From Primulina eburnea (lineage: Eukaryota; Streptophyta; Magnoliopsida; Lamiales; Gesneriaceae): DNA of 64,000 nucleotides. The position numbers and the translations under genes were made by a program. The stretch lies in NCBI RefSeq assembly GCF_022965805.1, contig NC_133104.1, positions 22,405,308 to 22,469,307 on the forward strand, written 5' to 3'. The notes beneath the pieces are model-generated. The model was not told where the DNA came from. It saw nothing but the letters and a program-made list of their open reading frames with translations, and searched no databases. Below are positions 45,157 to 58,053 of this stretch, piece by piece. Numbering within the stretch: position 1 is the first letter of the stretch; each line of letters opens with the position of its first letter.

Positions 45157-48100
45157 TGTGAAGTCCCGAAAATTTTAAGTCCATATGAACCACGTGCGTG
45201 CAAGTTATTAAATTCCTTATGTATTTTATGATTTTAATGCATACTTTCATTTAATTTATGAAATTTATTATTTTAATTATTTATGTTTATTTAATGTACG
45301 TTAAAATGTTTTCTTGAGTTTATGTTCAGATGTTTATTCGAGGCGTAATCAAGGAAAGGAGACCGGGACGATTTTAGTAAATATTATTGTGGTATTTTAT
45401 TTTAAGTTAGGCTTGAGGCATTTTTAAATAATTTATGAAGTTTAAAGCCTAATTTGAATATTAAGTTATTTTAGAATTTTAAACTTTTAAAGTTTATTAA
45501 TTTAAGGATGTATTATTTTTAGTAGAGAATCATCATTTTTATTTAGTATACTAATTGATTAATTAGTATTTTTATTATATTAATTTAAAATCCTTAAAAT
45601 GATCATTTACTAAATGATTTATTTAACATGCAAGCACACACAATTTGACTCACACACACACTCACACCTTTACACATACATATACACGTATATTACATAT
45701 ACACACAAAACAAAACACATGTTATTCAACCTATTTGACTAAGGAGAAAAGAAAGTTTTTAAAAACTCTTCTCTCCATTATTATTTTTGGTTCCTCTCCA
45801 CTTTTCTTTATCAAATTGTCTTTCCAAGAGCACGTCCATCTTTTTTTTTCTTTGCAATTTTCCAGCATCTTTTGGTTGAGGTTATTCAAGAAAAATTCGA
45901 GCAAAGTTAGTCCCGGATCGTCTTCCGTATCGTCTCCGCTTCGGTATCGTCGTTACGATATTTTTAAATATCAAAAGGCACGTATAATCTATTCTTGCTG
46001 CATCAATCATGTCATATTATGTATTAAGTTGTTTTTAAGCATAAAAATGTATGTATGACGTAGAAGTTTGAGCAGAAAATCTACCGAATGTATTTTGAAG
46101 TATTTTTGGAGTTGAAATTTCGTGTTATGATGGTCTTTCGAAAACTGAAAATTTTCGGTACATATTTTGAGAAAACTTTCAGCTACAAAAACGTAGATCT
46201 TTTAGATACGTTCGATTTGATATAAAATTCGAGTTATTTGGATTAAAAACGAGTGAGTTATGGTGTTTTTAGTATGACTGCTCAAATTAGATCCGAAAAT
46301 TCCTGTTTTGATGTTCTTTCGAAAACTGCAAATTTTCGGTACATATTTTGAGAAAACATTCAGCTACAGAAACGTAGATCTTTTTGATACGTTCGATTTG
46401 ATATAAAATTCGAGTTATTTGGATTAACAACGAGTGATTTATGGTGTTTTTAGTATGACTGCTCAAATTAGATCCGAAAATTTCTGTTTTGATGTTCTTT
46501 CGAAAACTGAAAATTTTCGGTACATATTTTGAGAAAACTTTCAACTACAAAAACGTAGATCTTTTCGATACGTTCGATTTGATATAAAATTCGAATTATT
46601 TGGATTAAAAACGAGTGAGCTATGAATTTTAATGTGTTCTTGAAGTTTTTATGTTGCAGGCTTTGTTGGGGATCGATGGGTGATCGTTGCTGCATATAAG
46701 AAAGTTAGTAATGATGTTTAGAGTATTTTTGAGGTTTCGGTTCATGTCGTTAAGAGCTTGAATTATTAAGAAGTGGTAAGAAATAAACTTTAATATAAAT
46801 GACAGTATTTTTGGGTCGTATAAATTGTAGGGTGATTATAAAAGTTTAGTTCATTGTTATGGTGTCCTAGAATGGTCTCATAGTGTTGAATATTGATGCA
46901 TTATGTGTTAATTGGGAGAATAGACATGTCATAAAATTTTCATCAAATAATTCGTTGGGCAGACGGACACAGACCCGGAGACGGAGGTTAGCACGGGGTT
47001 CGTGCCTTCTCATTTCTTCGACACATATTTAAACGTACAGACACGGACCCCTACACGGACCTAGGGACGGGGTCCGTGCCCCTTCTTTTACATGACACAT
47101 ATGAGGCAGTAACTACACGGACCCGGGGCCTGACCTGGGTACGGGGTCCGTGTAGCTTCAGTTTTTGGGATAAATATTTTATCACTTAAGGTTTGGTTTG
47201 AGGTTTTATGCTATGATTTAACATTGATGTTTTACAAGATCAAGTGGTGAGAAATTATAGAATGTTCTAAGAATTTATTTAGCTTGAGATTAAGCATGAC
47301 TTTTACGTTTAAGTTGTACACGTTAAGCTTATGAATTCATGTTAGTATGTTGCAGCAACGACACGATTGACATCCAACGAATCCCTCAGCGCCAAGTAAG
47401 TATGTATGACATGCAAAGAAAATATTTTAAGTTTTTGAGGTATGCTAAATGTCTTGTGACCAAAAGTGAATGGGTTTGGAAGTCGGTGAACGTGGCCGAG
47501 GACCTCTCCACCCCGTTAAATTATGAACGGGTTTGAAGTTAGGATTGGAAAGCGTTAAATTATGAACGGGGACCAATCCGCCCATTAAATTATGAACGGG
47601 TTAGATCGTGGTTGTGAAGCGTTAAATTATGAACGTGGATCAACTGGCCTGTTAAATTATGAACAGCGATCTCATGTATGTGGCAGTGGATACGTCCCTG
47701 TCAGCCCAGTACTGTGGTTTTTCTGATCAGATATTTATTATGTTAAGGGTAACTTGCTTTGAAACATCCTCTACGAAAATGATGAAGTTGCGTATGTTCA
47801 AGTATGTTCAAGTATGCAGTATGTTTATGAAAGTTTATGATGATGACACGTCAGAGTATGTATGTACGTATGTTCAAAGTCATTATGCAAAGTTCAAAGT
47901 TATTATGCAAAGTTCAAGCTATTATTCAAGTTCAAGTTTCAAAGTATGTATGTTCAAGTTTTAAGGTTATTATGAAAGTTTTAAATTTATTATGCAAGTT
48001 TCAAGTTTATTATGCAAGTTCAAGTTTCAAGTTATGTATGTTCTATTTTTAAGTTGCATGCGATTTTATTATGTAGTACTCGTTATTCCAGTTTATACGT

Positions 48101-48432
48101 GTTGAGTCTTTAGACTCACTAGACTTGATCGATGCAGGTGAGTATATTGAGGAGGAGACAGGAGGTGACGATCAAGGGGCAGGCTTGGACTGAGCGGAAG
48201 GCTAAACCCGAGGACCACTATGTTTATGTTTTATGAAAATTTAAAATATTATGTTTTTATGTTGGATGTGAGATGATTTGAAATAAGTACTTTGTTGGAA
48301 AATATTAGTTGGGAATGTTGATTTTAATATTATTAATTTAAATGACAAGTGACGACCGTATGAAATTTTATGTTTAAGAAAATTTTTAATTTTTCCGCAA
48401 ATTTTGAAGTAGTAAAAGTACGGTACGTTATA
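45157..48432 (+). mobile_element. La1 LTR2 (3276 bp), chimeric middle LTR
   Basis: Same length as LTR1. Over the first ~260 bp it shares LTR3 variants (GAAGTCCCG, GAACCACG, TTTATGAAAT, GGCGTAATC, GAGGCATTT); from about offset 460 it shares LTR1 variants (ATTTATTTAAC, ACAAAACAAAACAC, the 47-bp loss in the third 181-bp repeat). A crossover between offset 262 and about 464 explains this. Confidence 0.88.
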
Positions 48433-51267
48433 GTTGGTATCAGAGCGGTGTTCTTGTAAAGGGTTATGCCTACTGCCAGTCGCAAGAAGCTCACGAAGTC
48501 ACACCTCAAGTCTGTAAGTTTTAAAGTTTTAAAGTCTTTTAAGTAATGAACATCAAGTCATGATTTCAGTATGTGTATGCTTTAAATTCTATTACCTGTA
48601 TGTTTACATGACATACGTTTCAGAGTACATGCTGACTTGTCATTATGAATTGAGATTGGATCTTTAAAATTTGTATGCATGTTATGACATGAAATGAGAA
48701 AGTAATTAATTTCTTGCATGTTGGTGTGGTGGACTTGGACATGAGTAAGAATTTTACTTTTGGGCGTTTGGAAAAGTTGAAAATGATTTGTCTATATTAA
48801 TTTTAGGTTAATAGTACTGATGTTATACTTGTGGGTCATAATTTAAACTTGATAATGATGAATGCTTTTGGGACTTGTAGATTTTATAAGAAATTTCTGA
48901 TGATTCATGGTTGTTAGCTGAGTTGATTCTTTTAGAACTCCATTAAAGGATTAATGGTTCGGGACTACGACGATCTTTAGAAATATAAAGACGTAGAATT
49001 TATTTAGGATGCATGTCTTCCCAGTTGGATTTAAGGATTGAATTGCACGAATTGAAAATTTTAAAGACCTAAGTGCAAAGCAATATTCTAAGGGATTATT
49101 TTCGAATTTACCAAATTTTGGGATTAAATTTTTAGTTCAAGAATTTTAAGGTTAATGGAGTTAAGTCGAAAAATTTATGGGTATGAAGATGCAAATTTCA
49201 AAGAGTTGTAGGGCCAAAAATATAAATTTTGGGAACTTTAAGGGCCAAATTGCAAAGTCCGAAATTTTTGAGGATTAAATACGAACTTTTGAGGAACACT
49301 TGGGATTTTAAATATTAATAGAAATGTAAGACATGTTATGGAAATTGATTTTGGGTTTAATAAGCTTATGATTGTCGAACTTTATGTTACGAGAAACTTA
49401 TAAGATGGAATTAAGAATGCCAACAACTTATGGGTAATTGTGGAATTTTTGAAATTTAGGACAATTGGGTAATTTTTTTTAGGAAATTAAGAATTTATGC
49501 TACAATTTTAAGAAATTGGGAGAACTAGTTTAGCGGTAAATGAGAATTGAATGGTTTAAATAATAGAAATCTCGGGGATTTAAGCTCGAAGAGATCATTA
49601 GAAAATTGAAGTATTTGGGTTATAATATTATAAGAAATGGTAATCAAAGGAGTTGTAAGATGAATTGATAATTGGCTCGAAAGTTAGGCGCTAGTGAATT
49701 AATGTTGCGGCAAATTAAGAATTTAGAATGATAACGATTTGAGGTAAAAGTTGCTCAATTAACTAAGTTATAAGAGTAGACAATGAGTTAGCAAAATTTT
49801 TGGGAACTTAAGATTTATGTGTTATAAGTTTTTATCAATGATCTTAACAGCTAGGACTATACTTTTGTTGGAATGTTATTTTCTAGAAAGTTGAGTTTGA
49901 TCGATGGTTAGGTTACTCGATAGATGTATGAAAAGATTTAAGTAGACATCTGGTCTTGAGAATTTTTTTATTTTTTTGTGAGTTATTAAGAAAATTTGGA
50001 ATAAGTAAATATGTGTGTTGGAATTATGTTATCTAAAACTATTTGGATTGCGCAAGTTGAATTTAAAATGTATGAAATATTTATTAGTACGGAAATTTTT
50101 GTGGGTGAAATAAATACAAAAGGGAATTAGTGGTGTTCAACATAAGTTATCAATCAATGAATATTAAGATTTTTATTTAGTAAGAAATCTAAAAGTTTGC
50201 CATGGTGGTACGACAAATCACGATGCATTTTATTAATTAATGAATATTACAATACAAAGTAATGGATAAAAAATAATTACAAGTAATCGTAAAAATAAAG
50301 AAAAAACATGAGGAGGATATTCTCCGATAAATACAAGAATCGTAAATATAATAACTAAAATAATTGAAAATAACTTCGCAAAAGCCATCTTCTTTTTCTT
50401 CGGAAAAAAAAAATTTTTGATGAAGAATAAGTTTTAGAAGAGAAGAGAAAGTTGGAGTGATTGAATGTATTTGTGAGATGGTATTTATAGAGAGAAAAAA
50501 AAACTAGCCGTTAGTTACCGTTTTATGACCGTTGGTATATGTATGTATTTGTATAATTTTATGGTAAAAATATGGTGTATATAATATTAGATATGTTTAA
50601 ATAATTATGTATATCATATCTCATTATTATAATGAGATGTCATAATTTATTTTGTTTAAAAATCTTATAGACTTTTATACTTGTTGTATTCCTTGCTCGA
50701 AATTAAAGGTTGACAACAATTTTATATTTGGGACGTATTTGTAAATAACTAAGTTACATACGGTGGTATTGTAAGGTAAAGAATTGATTCAAGAGTTGTA
50801 GGCCAATATTATTATGAAGTAAGATAAGATTTAACTTTTAAGTGTATTGCCGTGGATAGAAGTTGATCAGAAAAATTTTGGTGCTAAGATTTCTTAGGCT
50901 AAACTGCATTGATGCTAATGTATTAGTTCGATGAACATTACAAGTATAGTATAAGAAAAGTAAAATACGATAAGCTTGAACCTTCATTTCTAATACTGGG
51001 AACAACGAGAAAAGTTAGAAGTCAAGATCATAGTAAAGTAAAAGTAAGTCTCCATAAGTCATTTTAAGTTGTGAATCGCAAACGAGGTTTTTGGTAGGAA
51101 ATTTAATTAGGATTGAAGAGACGTAAGACAACATAAGACTTAAATATTTATCAGAGTAGTGCAGCGGTAGCGTGGATTTTTAGAATACTAGAATTAAGAA
51201 TCTAAACTTTTGGATTATTGAGGATTAGCGAATTTCGGGGACGAAATTCAAATTAAGGGGGATAGAT
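48433..51267 (+). mobile_element. La1 internal region 2 (2835 bp)
   Basis: Same length and, wherever I compared, the same sequence as internal region 1. Contains primer-binding site copy 2 (48435-48446), the second copy of the 51-codon minus ORF (50233-50388), hairpin 51231-51248 and purine tract. Confidence 0.9.
50233..50388 (-). CDS. Second copy of the small hydrophobic ORF (51 aa) in La1
   Basis: Exact +6111 counterpart of 44122-44277 with the same start, stop and TATA box (50482-50489). It arose with the tandem duplication of La1, so it is not independent evidence of selection. Confidence 0.38.
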   Translation of the reverse strand: MAFAKLFSIILVIIFTILVFIGEYPPHVFSLFLRLLVIIFYPLLCIVIFIN

Positions 51268-54200
51268 TGTGAAGTCCCGAAAATTTTAAGTCCATATGAA
51301 CCACGTGCGTGCAAGTTATTAAATTCCTTATGTATTTTATGATTTTAATTCATACTTTCATTTAATTTATGAAATTTATTATTTTAATTATTTATGTTTA
51401 TTTAATGTACGTTAAAATGTTTTCTTGAGTTTATGTTCAGATGTTTATTCGAGGCGTAATCAAGGAAAGGAGACCGGGACGATTTTAGTAAATATTATTG
51501 TGGTATTTTATTTTAAGTTAGGCTTGAGGCATTTTTAAATAATTTATGAAGTTTAAAGCCTAATTTGAATATTAAGTTATTTTAGAATTTTAAACTTTTA
51601 AAGTTTATTAATTTAAGGATGTATTATTTTTAGTAGAGAATCATCATTTTTATTTAGTATACTAATTGATTAATTAGTATTTTTATTATATTAATTTAAA
51701 ATCCTTAAAATGATCATTTACTAAATGATTTATAACATGCAAGCACACACAATTTGACTCACACACACACTCACACCTTTACACATACATATACACGTAT
51801 ATTACATATACACACAAAACCAAACACATGTTATTCAACCTATTTGACTAAGGAGAAAAGAAAGTTTTTAAAAACTCTTCTCTCCATTATTATTTTTGGT
51901 TCCTCTCCACTTTTATTCATCAAATTGTCTTTCCAAGAGCACGTCCATCTTTTTTTTTCTTTGCAATATTCCAGCATCTTTTGGTTGAGGTTATTCAAGA
52001 AAAATTCGAGCAAAGTTAGTCCCGGATCGTCTTCCGTATCGTCTCCGCTTCGGTATCGTCGTTACGGTATTTTTAAATATCAAAAGGCACGTATAATCTG
52101 TTCTTGCTGCATCGATCATGTCATATTATGTATTAAGTTGTTTTTAAGCAAAAAAATGTATGTATGACGTAGAAGTTTGAGCAGAAAATCTACCGAATGT
52201 ATTTGGAAGTATTTTTGGAGTTGAAATTTCGTGTTATGATGGTCTTTCGAAAACCGCAAATTTTCGGTACATATTTTGAGAAAACTTTCAACTACAAAAA
52301 CGTATATCTTTTCGATACGTTCGATTTGATATAAAATTCAGTTATTTGGATTAAAAACGAGTGAGTTATGATGTTTTTAGTATGACTGCTCAAATTAGAT
52401 CCGAAAATTCCTGTTTTGATGTTCTTTCGAAAACTGCAAATTTTCGATACATATTTTGAGAAAACATTCAGCTACAAAAACGTAGATCTTTTCGATACGT
52501 TCGATTTGATATAAAATTCGAGTTATTTGGATTAAAAACGATTGAGTTATGGTGTTTTTAGTATGACTGCTCAAATTAGATCCGAAAATTTCTGTTTTGA
52601 TGTTCTTTCGAAAACTGAAAATTTTCGGTATATATTTTGAGAAAACTTTCAACTACAAAAACGTAGATATTTTTGATATGTTCGATTTGATATAAAATTC
52701 GAATTATTTGGATTAAAATCGAGTGAGTTATGGTATTTTTCGTAAGACTGCTCAAATCGTATTTCAAGAAAGTTATGAATTTTAATGTGTTCTTGAAGTT
52801 TTTATGTTGCAGGCTTTGTTGGGGATCGATGGGTGATCGTTGCTGCATATTAGAAAGTTAGTAATGATGTTTAGAGTATTTTTGAGGTTTCGATTCATGT
52901 CGTTAAGAGCTTGAATTATTAAGAAGTCGTAAGAAATAAACTTTAATATAAATGACAATATTTTTGGGTCGTATAAATTGTAGGGTGATTATAAAAGTTT
53001 AGTTCATTGTTATGGTGTCCTAGAATGGTCTCATAGTGTTGAATCTTGATGCATCATGTGTTAATTGGGGGAATAGACATGTCATAAAATTTTCATCAAA
53101 TAATTCGTTGGGCAGACGGACACGGACCCGGAGACGGAGGTTAGCACGGGGTTCGTGCCTTCTCATTTCTTCGACACATATTTAAACGCACAGACACGGA
53201 CCCCTACACTGACCTAGGGATGGGGTCCGTGCCCCTTCTTTTACATGACACATATGAGGCAGTAACTACACGGACCCGGGGCCTGACCTGGGTACGGGGT
53301 CCGTGTAGCTTCAGTTTTTCGGATAAATATTTTATCACTTAAGGTTTGGTTTGAGGTTTTATGCTATGATTTAACATTGATGTTTTACAAGGTCAAGTGG
53401 TGAGAAATTATAGAATGTTCTAAGAATTTATTTAGCTTGAGATTAAGCATGACTTTTACGTTTAAGTTGTACACGTTAGGCTTATGAATTAATGTTAGTA
53501 TGTTGCAGCAACGACACGATTGACATCCAACGAATCCCTCAGCGCCAAGTAAGTATGTATGACGTGCAAAGAAAATATTTGAAGTTTTTGAGGTATGCTA
53601 AATGTCTTGTGACCAAAAGTGAATGGGTTTGGAAGTCGGTGAACGTGGCCGAGGACCTCTCCGCCCCGTTAAATTATGAACGGGTTTGAAGTTAGGATTG
53701 GAAAGCGTTAAATTATGAACGGGGACCAATCCGCCCGTTAAATTATGAATGGGTTAGATCGTGGTTGTGAAGCGTTAAATTATGAACGTGGATCAACTGG
53801 CCTGTTAAATTATGAACAGCGATCTCATGTATGTGGCAGTGGATACGTCCCTGTCAGCCCAGTACTGTGGTTTGTCTGATCAGATATTTATTATGTTAAG
53901 GGTCACTTGCTTTGAAACATCCTCTACGAAAATGATGAAGTTACGTATGTTCAAGTATGTTCAAGTATGCAGTATGTTTATGAAAGTTTATGATGATGGC
54001 ACGTCAGAGTATGTATGTACGTATGTTCAAAGTCATTATGCAAAGTTCAAAGTTATTATGCAAAGTTCAAGCTATTATTCAAGTTCAAGTTTCAAAGTAT
54101 GTATGTTCAAGTTTTAAGGTTATTATGAAAGTTTTAAATTTATTATGCAAGTTTCAAATTTATTATGCAAGTTCAAGTTTCAAGTTATGTATGTTCTATT

Positions 54201-54590
54201 TTTAAGTTGCATGCGATTTTATTATGTAGTACTCGTTATTCCAGTTTATACGTGTTGAGTCTTTAGACTCACTAGACTTGATCGATGCAGGTGAGTATGT
54301 TGAGGAGGAGACAGGAGGTGGCGATCAAGGGGCAGGCTTGGACTGAGCGGAAGGCTAAACCCGAGGACCACTATGTTTATGTTTTATGAAAATTTAAAAT
54401 ATTATGTTTTTATGTTGGATGTGAGATGATTTGAAATAAGTACTTTGTTGGAAAATATTAGTTGGGAATGTTGATTTTAATATTATTAAGTTAAATGACA
54501 AGTGACGACCGTATGAAATTTTATGTTTAAGAAAATTTTTAATTTTTCCGCAAATTTTGAAGTAGTAAAATTAAAGTACGGTACGTTACA
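51268..54590 (+). mobile_element. La1 LTR3 (3323 bp), the original 3' LTR
   Basis: TGTGAAGTCCCG...GGTACGTTACA. Longer than LTR1/LTR2 by 47 bp in the third 181-bp repeat (about 52727-52775) and carries scattered substitutions relative to both. Unlike LTR1 and LTR2, which end TTATA, it ends in the canonical TTACA. Confidence 0.9.
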
Positions 54591-55517
54591 ATTGGGGTAT
54601 GCTCATATAAGGACATGTTTAGTCCGAATCACATGGAGATGTGAACCCACGGCTAGTTGTATCAATGAACCATTGAGGGTCACACAAGTGCTAGCTTTGT
54701 AGATCCTGTTGAGAAGTTATAATGGTTCAATGTGTTCAACGGCTTATAAATGAGTTTATAAGCGTAAAGAAAAATAGAAGTATGACTTTTATGAGAGAAA
54801 TACAACTTTTAATTTATGAATGTGTTCCTAAATTAAATGTAGGCCAAGTGAATAATGTATTTGAAAATTGTGGTTTTCATAAACAATATAATGGATTAAA
54901 TTAAATCAATTCAAGTGTTGAATTAATTCAGCACTAGTGGGCCTAGTAGAGTCCAAATAATTAAATTAATTCAAGTGTTTAATTAATTAAATAACATTGG
55001 GCCTTGTAGAGCCCAATTAAAAATAATTATTTAACTAGTGGGCTTGAGTAAAATCAAGTAAAGTCTAATTGGGCTCAAATAAGTTTGAGACAATTAAAAA
55101 GTCCATGGGCCCTTTGTAATTGTTACAAGCCCACTAGGTTTTGCATGCTTGGGAGGTGAAGGGGTGTGGATTACTTTTGATTAAAATATTGCATGGCATG
55201 CAAGACAACTTTCCACCTTTTCCCACACCCAAGACAAGTCTTCCCCCTCTCATTTTCATGTGTTGGACGAAATATTGAGTAGTTCTTTTCTTTAATTTTC
55301 TCTCATTTTTGTGTTCTTCAAATGTTGGAGAAACAAGTCACTTCTCTTTGAAAAAGCCTTACATTTTCTAGTGCAAGTGTGAGGTGGATCTAAAAAGTTG
55401 GTGGTGGGCCTAATTCTTGAAGGAAAGGAGGAGAGCTTGAAGATTTGTCATCCATTCAAGAGCTTTGTTGTTTGACATAAAGTTGGAGCCATCATCAACC
55501 TCAAGAGGTTGATAGGT
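54591..55517 (+). mobile_element. Co2 3' LTR, piece 4 (with TSD ATTGG at 54591-54595)
   Basis: Resumes ATTGGGGTATGCTCATATAAGG and follows the 5' LTR to AAGAGGTTGATAGGT. Bases 55513-55517 (TAGGT) are the left TSD of Co3. No gene. Confidence 0.95.
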
Positions 55518-57586
55518 TGTTAGAGTAGGTGCACGTCGAGCCAAGTGTTGGCCGAGTGTTCACAATGAAACTCTATGTATAAACGATCTTTATTTTAATA
55601 ATATTTGAATTTATTAATTTGGCGCATCTTTATCTTTATACCCATGCTAGTTGCATAGATAAAGTCCTTGAATATACAAATAGTAGAAAGAATATGAGAT
55701 GCTCATAAGATGAGTATCATGAAACTCATATTTGGAATACTGTATATTCTAAACGGTTCCTAGTCGATTCAGCCGCCATTAAGAAGGATATAGGCCGCTC
55801 GAGTTAGAGACTAGTATCTGCGATGTGAGTACCATGTTTCATTGGTAGGGGACATTGTGATGTCCGAACATGCAGATAGGTGCTCCTTGTAGAGTGCACT
55901 GAACAACCCTCTATAAAGGACTTTCCAAGTGGTTCTCACTTATCGAGTGGAAACGTCCTAGTTTATGGTTGTACACCATTAGTCCTTATGACCCGGGACA
56001 ACATTGAGACTCTATGTGCTAGCGTTTCACTTTGACTTGTTTACCGACTCCTATGGGGTCATCAGGTGGCAAGGTTGGGTGTTACGACGAAACGTATAGG
56101 AGTCGATGCATTGTAGTCGGGGATTCACCGCTTACCTACGGGTATGGATATCCTATGTGTTTTTCATGTATGTGTGGATTGAAATCTCTGATCAGAGTAT
56201 GGTGGTAATTATGAAAGGGGTTTCATAGATTACACCATCGATGCAACCACGACATGACACATAGTATCGATTCATTGACAACTCTCGATAGACCAATAGT
56301 TGTCGAATCGGTCGGGATATATGAGTTGAAGGGACCGTACTGTACGCTAACCATAATTGAATGGTTCTTGCAGGCACTATCATGTGATACCTAGGGAATC
56401 ACGTAAGCGATGCTGCTAGGCGTTTAACGTGATTGGTTGGGTACTATCAGACTTGAGTTCTGACGTTCTTACTATCAAGGAGTTGATAAGTAAGAATGGA
56501 GCAATTGGGGTATGCTCGAATAAGGACATGTTTAGTCCGAATCACATAGAGATGTGAACCCACGGCTAGTTGTATCAATGAACCATTGAGGGCCACACAA
56601 GTACTGGCTTTGTAAATCCCGATGAGAAATAAAATAGTTCAATGTGTTGAACGGCTTATAAATGTGTTTATAAGCGTTAAGAAAAATAGAAGTATGACTT
56701 CTAAGAGAGAAATATAAATTTTAATTTATGGAAGTGTTCCTAAGATTAAAATTTGGCCAAGTAAATAATGTAGTTGAAAATTGTGATTTTCATAAACATT
56801 GTTGTGGACTAAATTAAATTAATTCAAGTGTTGAATTAATTAAACACTAGTGGACCTAGTAGAGTCTAAATAATTAAATTAATTCAAGTGTTGAATTAAT
56901 TATATAATATTGAGTCTTGTAGAGCTCAATTAAAATAATTATTTAACTAGTGGGACTTGAATAAATTCAAGTAGTATTTAATTAATCTCAAAAATGTTTG
57001 AGATAATTAAAATTTAGTCTATGGTTTTTAATGTGTTAAAAACCATAATATATATGAGAGACATGCTAGGGTTTGCATGCTTGGGAGATCAAGAGTCTTG
57101 AATACTTTTTAATAAAATAATGCATGGCATGTGGATTACTTTTTGGACTACCAAGACTCATCTTCCCTCCTAATTTTCAACTTGACTTGGCCGAAAATTC
57201 CTTGAGTTTTTCTCTCTCATTTTTCAAGTTTTGTTCTTCAATTTTTGGAGAGCAAAAATCATTCTCATTGAAAAATCCTTGAGTTTTTCTAGTGCAAAAC
57301 TTGAGGGGATTTACCTTGTTAAGTGGTGGGCCTTATTTCTTGAAGGAAAGGAGTTGGAGGCTTGTAGATCTTCAACCAAGAAGAGCTAAAGTATTTATAC
57401 TTTAGTTGGTGCCATTACATCAACCTCAAGAGGTTGATAGGTAAATCTTTCTTAAACATCCTATGCATGTTTTTGTAGTTTTTGTAAATATTACACAAAT
57501 CTTTTATGGGGGCCGAAATATTTGCTCAAAAATTTATAATTTTTGCTTCCGTTGCGCTTCCGGCCTCCGTAACCGGTCCGCTTTCA
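55518..57586 (+). mobile_element. Co3: copia solo LTR (2069 bp)
   Basis: TGTTAGAGTAGGTGCACGTC...GGTCCGCTTTCA with TSD TAGGT at 55513-55517 and 57587-57591. It is related to the Co2 LTR along its length but clearly more diverged, and has no internal region, so it is a solo LTR left by LTR-LTR recombination. No coding frame of note. Confidence 0.93.
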
Positions 57587-57737
57587 TAGGTATAATCTCT
57601 AAAACACACTGTGAATGATTTTTGTGTTTTTTTATATGCTAAACCTAGTACAAATGGTGGCCGAATTTTCCATGTAAAAAAATTGAAATTTTTGAGCTTC
57701 CGTGGTGCATTTCGATCACCTAATACGATCCCTTTCA
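57587..57737 (+). mobile_element. Co2 3' LTR, piece 5 (end, with TSD TAGGT)
   Basis: Resumes TAGGTATAATCTCTAAAACAC and ends GATCCCTTTCA, followed by TCAGC, the right TSD of Co2 at 57738-57742. Confidence 0.95.
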
Positions 57738-57948
57738 TCAGCAACATTATATGCAGAGGGGACCCTTTCGACTGATATGTCTTCCCTTCACACAATCTCC
57801 CGTATGATGTGGAACTTCCTCAGTACATGTTAAGATCACTGCTGAGACCTTGGTTCCTTTGCGTGCGCAACGACACCAGTGTTGTCGCAGTACACCGGGA
57901 CTGGATCAACTCCATTAGGAATAACGCCCAACTCTTGGACAAAATTTC
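57738..57948 (-). pseudogene. Co1: copia pol fragment (RNase H C-terminal part)
   Basis: On the minus strand this reads [20 protein letters not shown], then DNTGVVAHAKEPRSQQ, then stops, then KFHIIREIV and VPSAYNVAD, joining 5774-5685 once Co2 is removed. At least three in-frame stops, so it was already decayed. The plus-strand side is cut at 57948 by Gy5. Confidence 0.88.
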
Positions 57949-58053
57949 TGTAGTAGCCCGAATTCCAAATTGGGTAATTAACGGAGTAATGGTGATTAAG
58001 AAGGTTTAAGGTGTAATTTTGGCTATGGTCATGATTGGACGGACCGAAGAGGG

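Larger units (their letters stand above)
39046..54590 (+). mobile_element. La1: LARD-like element, three LTRs and two identical-looking internal regions
   Basis: LTR1 39046-42321, internal 42322-45156, LTR2 45157-48432, internal 48433-51267, LTR3 51268-54590. TSD ATTGG (39041-39045 and 54591-54595) bounds the whole block, so the extra unit arose after insertion. The internal parts have a primer-binding site and polypurine tract but no gag or pol, as in large retrotransposon derivatives (LARDs), which depend on proteins from another element. The end GAATTTCGGGGACGAAATTC...AAGGGGGA resembles gypsy elements, suggesting a gypsy partner. Confidence 0.93.
5775..57737 (+). mobile_element. Co2: Ty1/copia element, complete but riddled with nested insertions
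   Basis: 5' LTR 5775-7836, internal region 7837-13503, and 3' LTR in five pieces (13504-13991, 22416-22798, 38927-39045, 54596-55517, 57592-57737) with flanking TSD TCAGC. The 3' pieces total 2058 bp, close to the 2062-bp 5' LTR, which confirms the reconstruction. It inserted into Co1 pol. The order protease-integrase-RT-RNase H marks Ty1/copia. Gag-pol is dead: several in-frame stops and a compensated double frameshift. Confidence 0.95.

Noticed and set aside
39046..51267. Assembly duplication as the whole explanation for the 6111-bp repeat
   Set aside because: LTR2 is a chimera of LTR3-like and LTR1-like variants, as unequal crossing over predicts. An artefact is not excluded without reads, but a simple copy of the first unit would not carry LTR3 variants.
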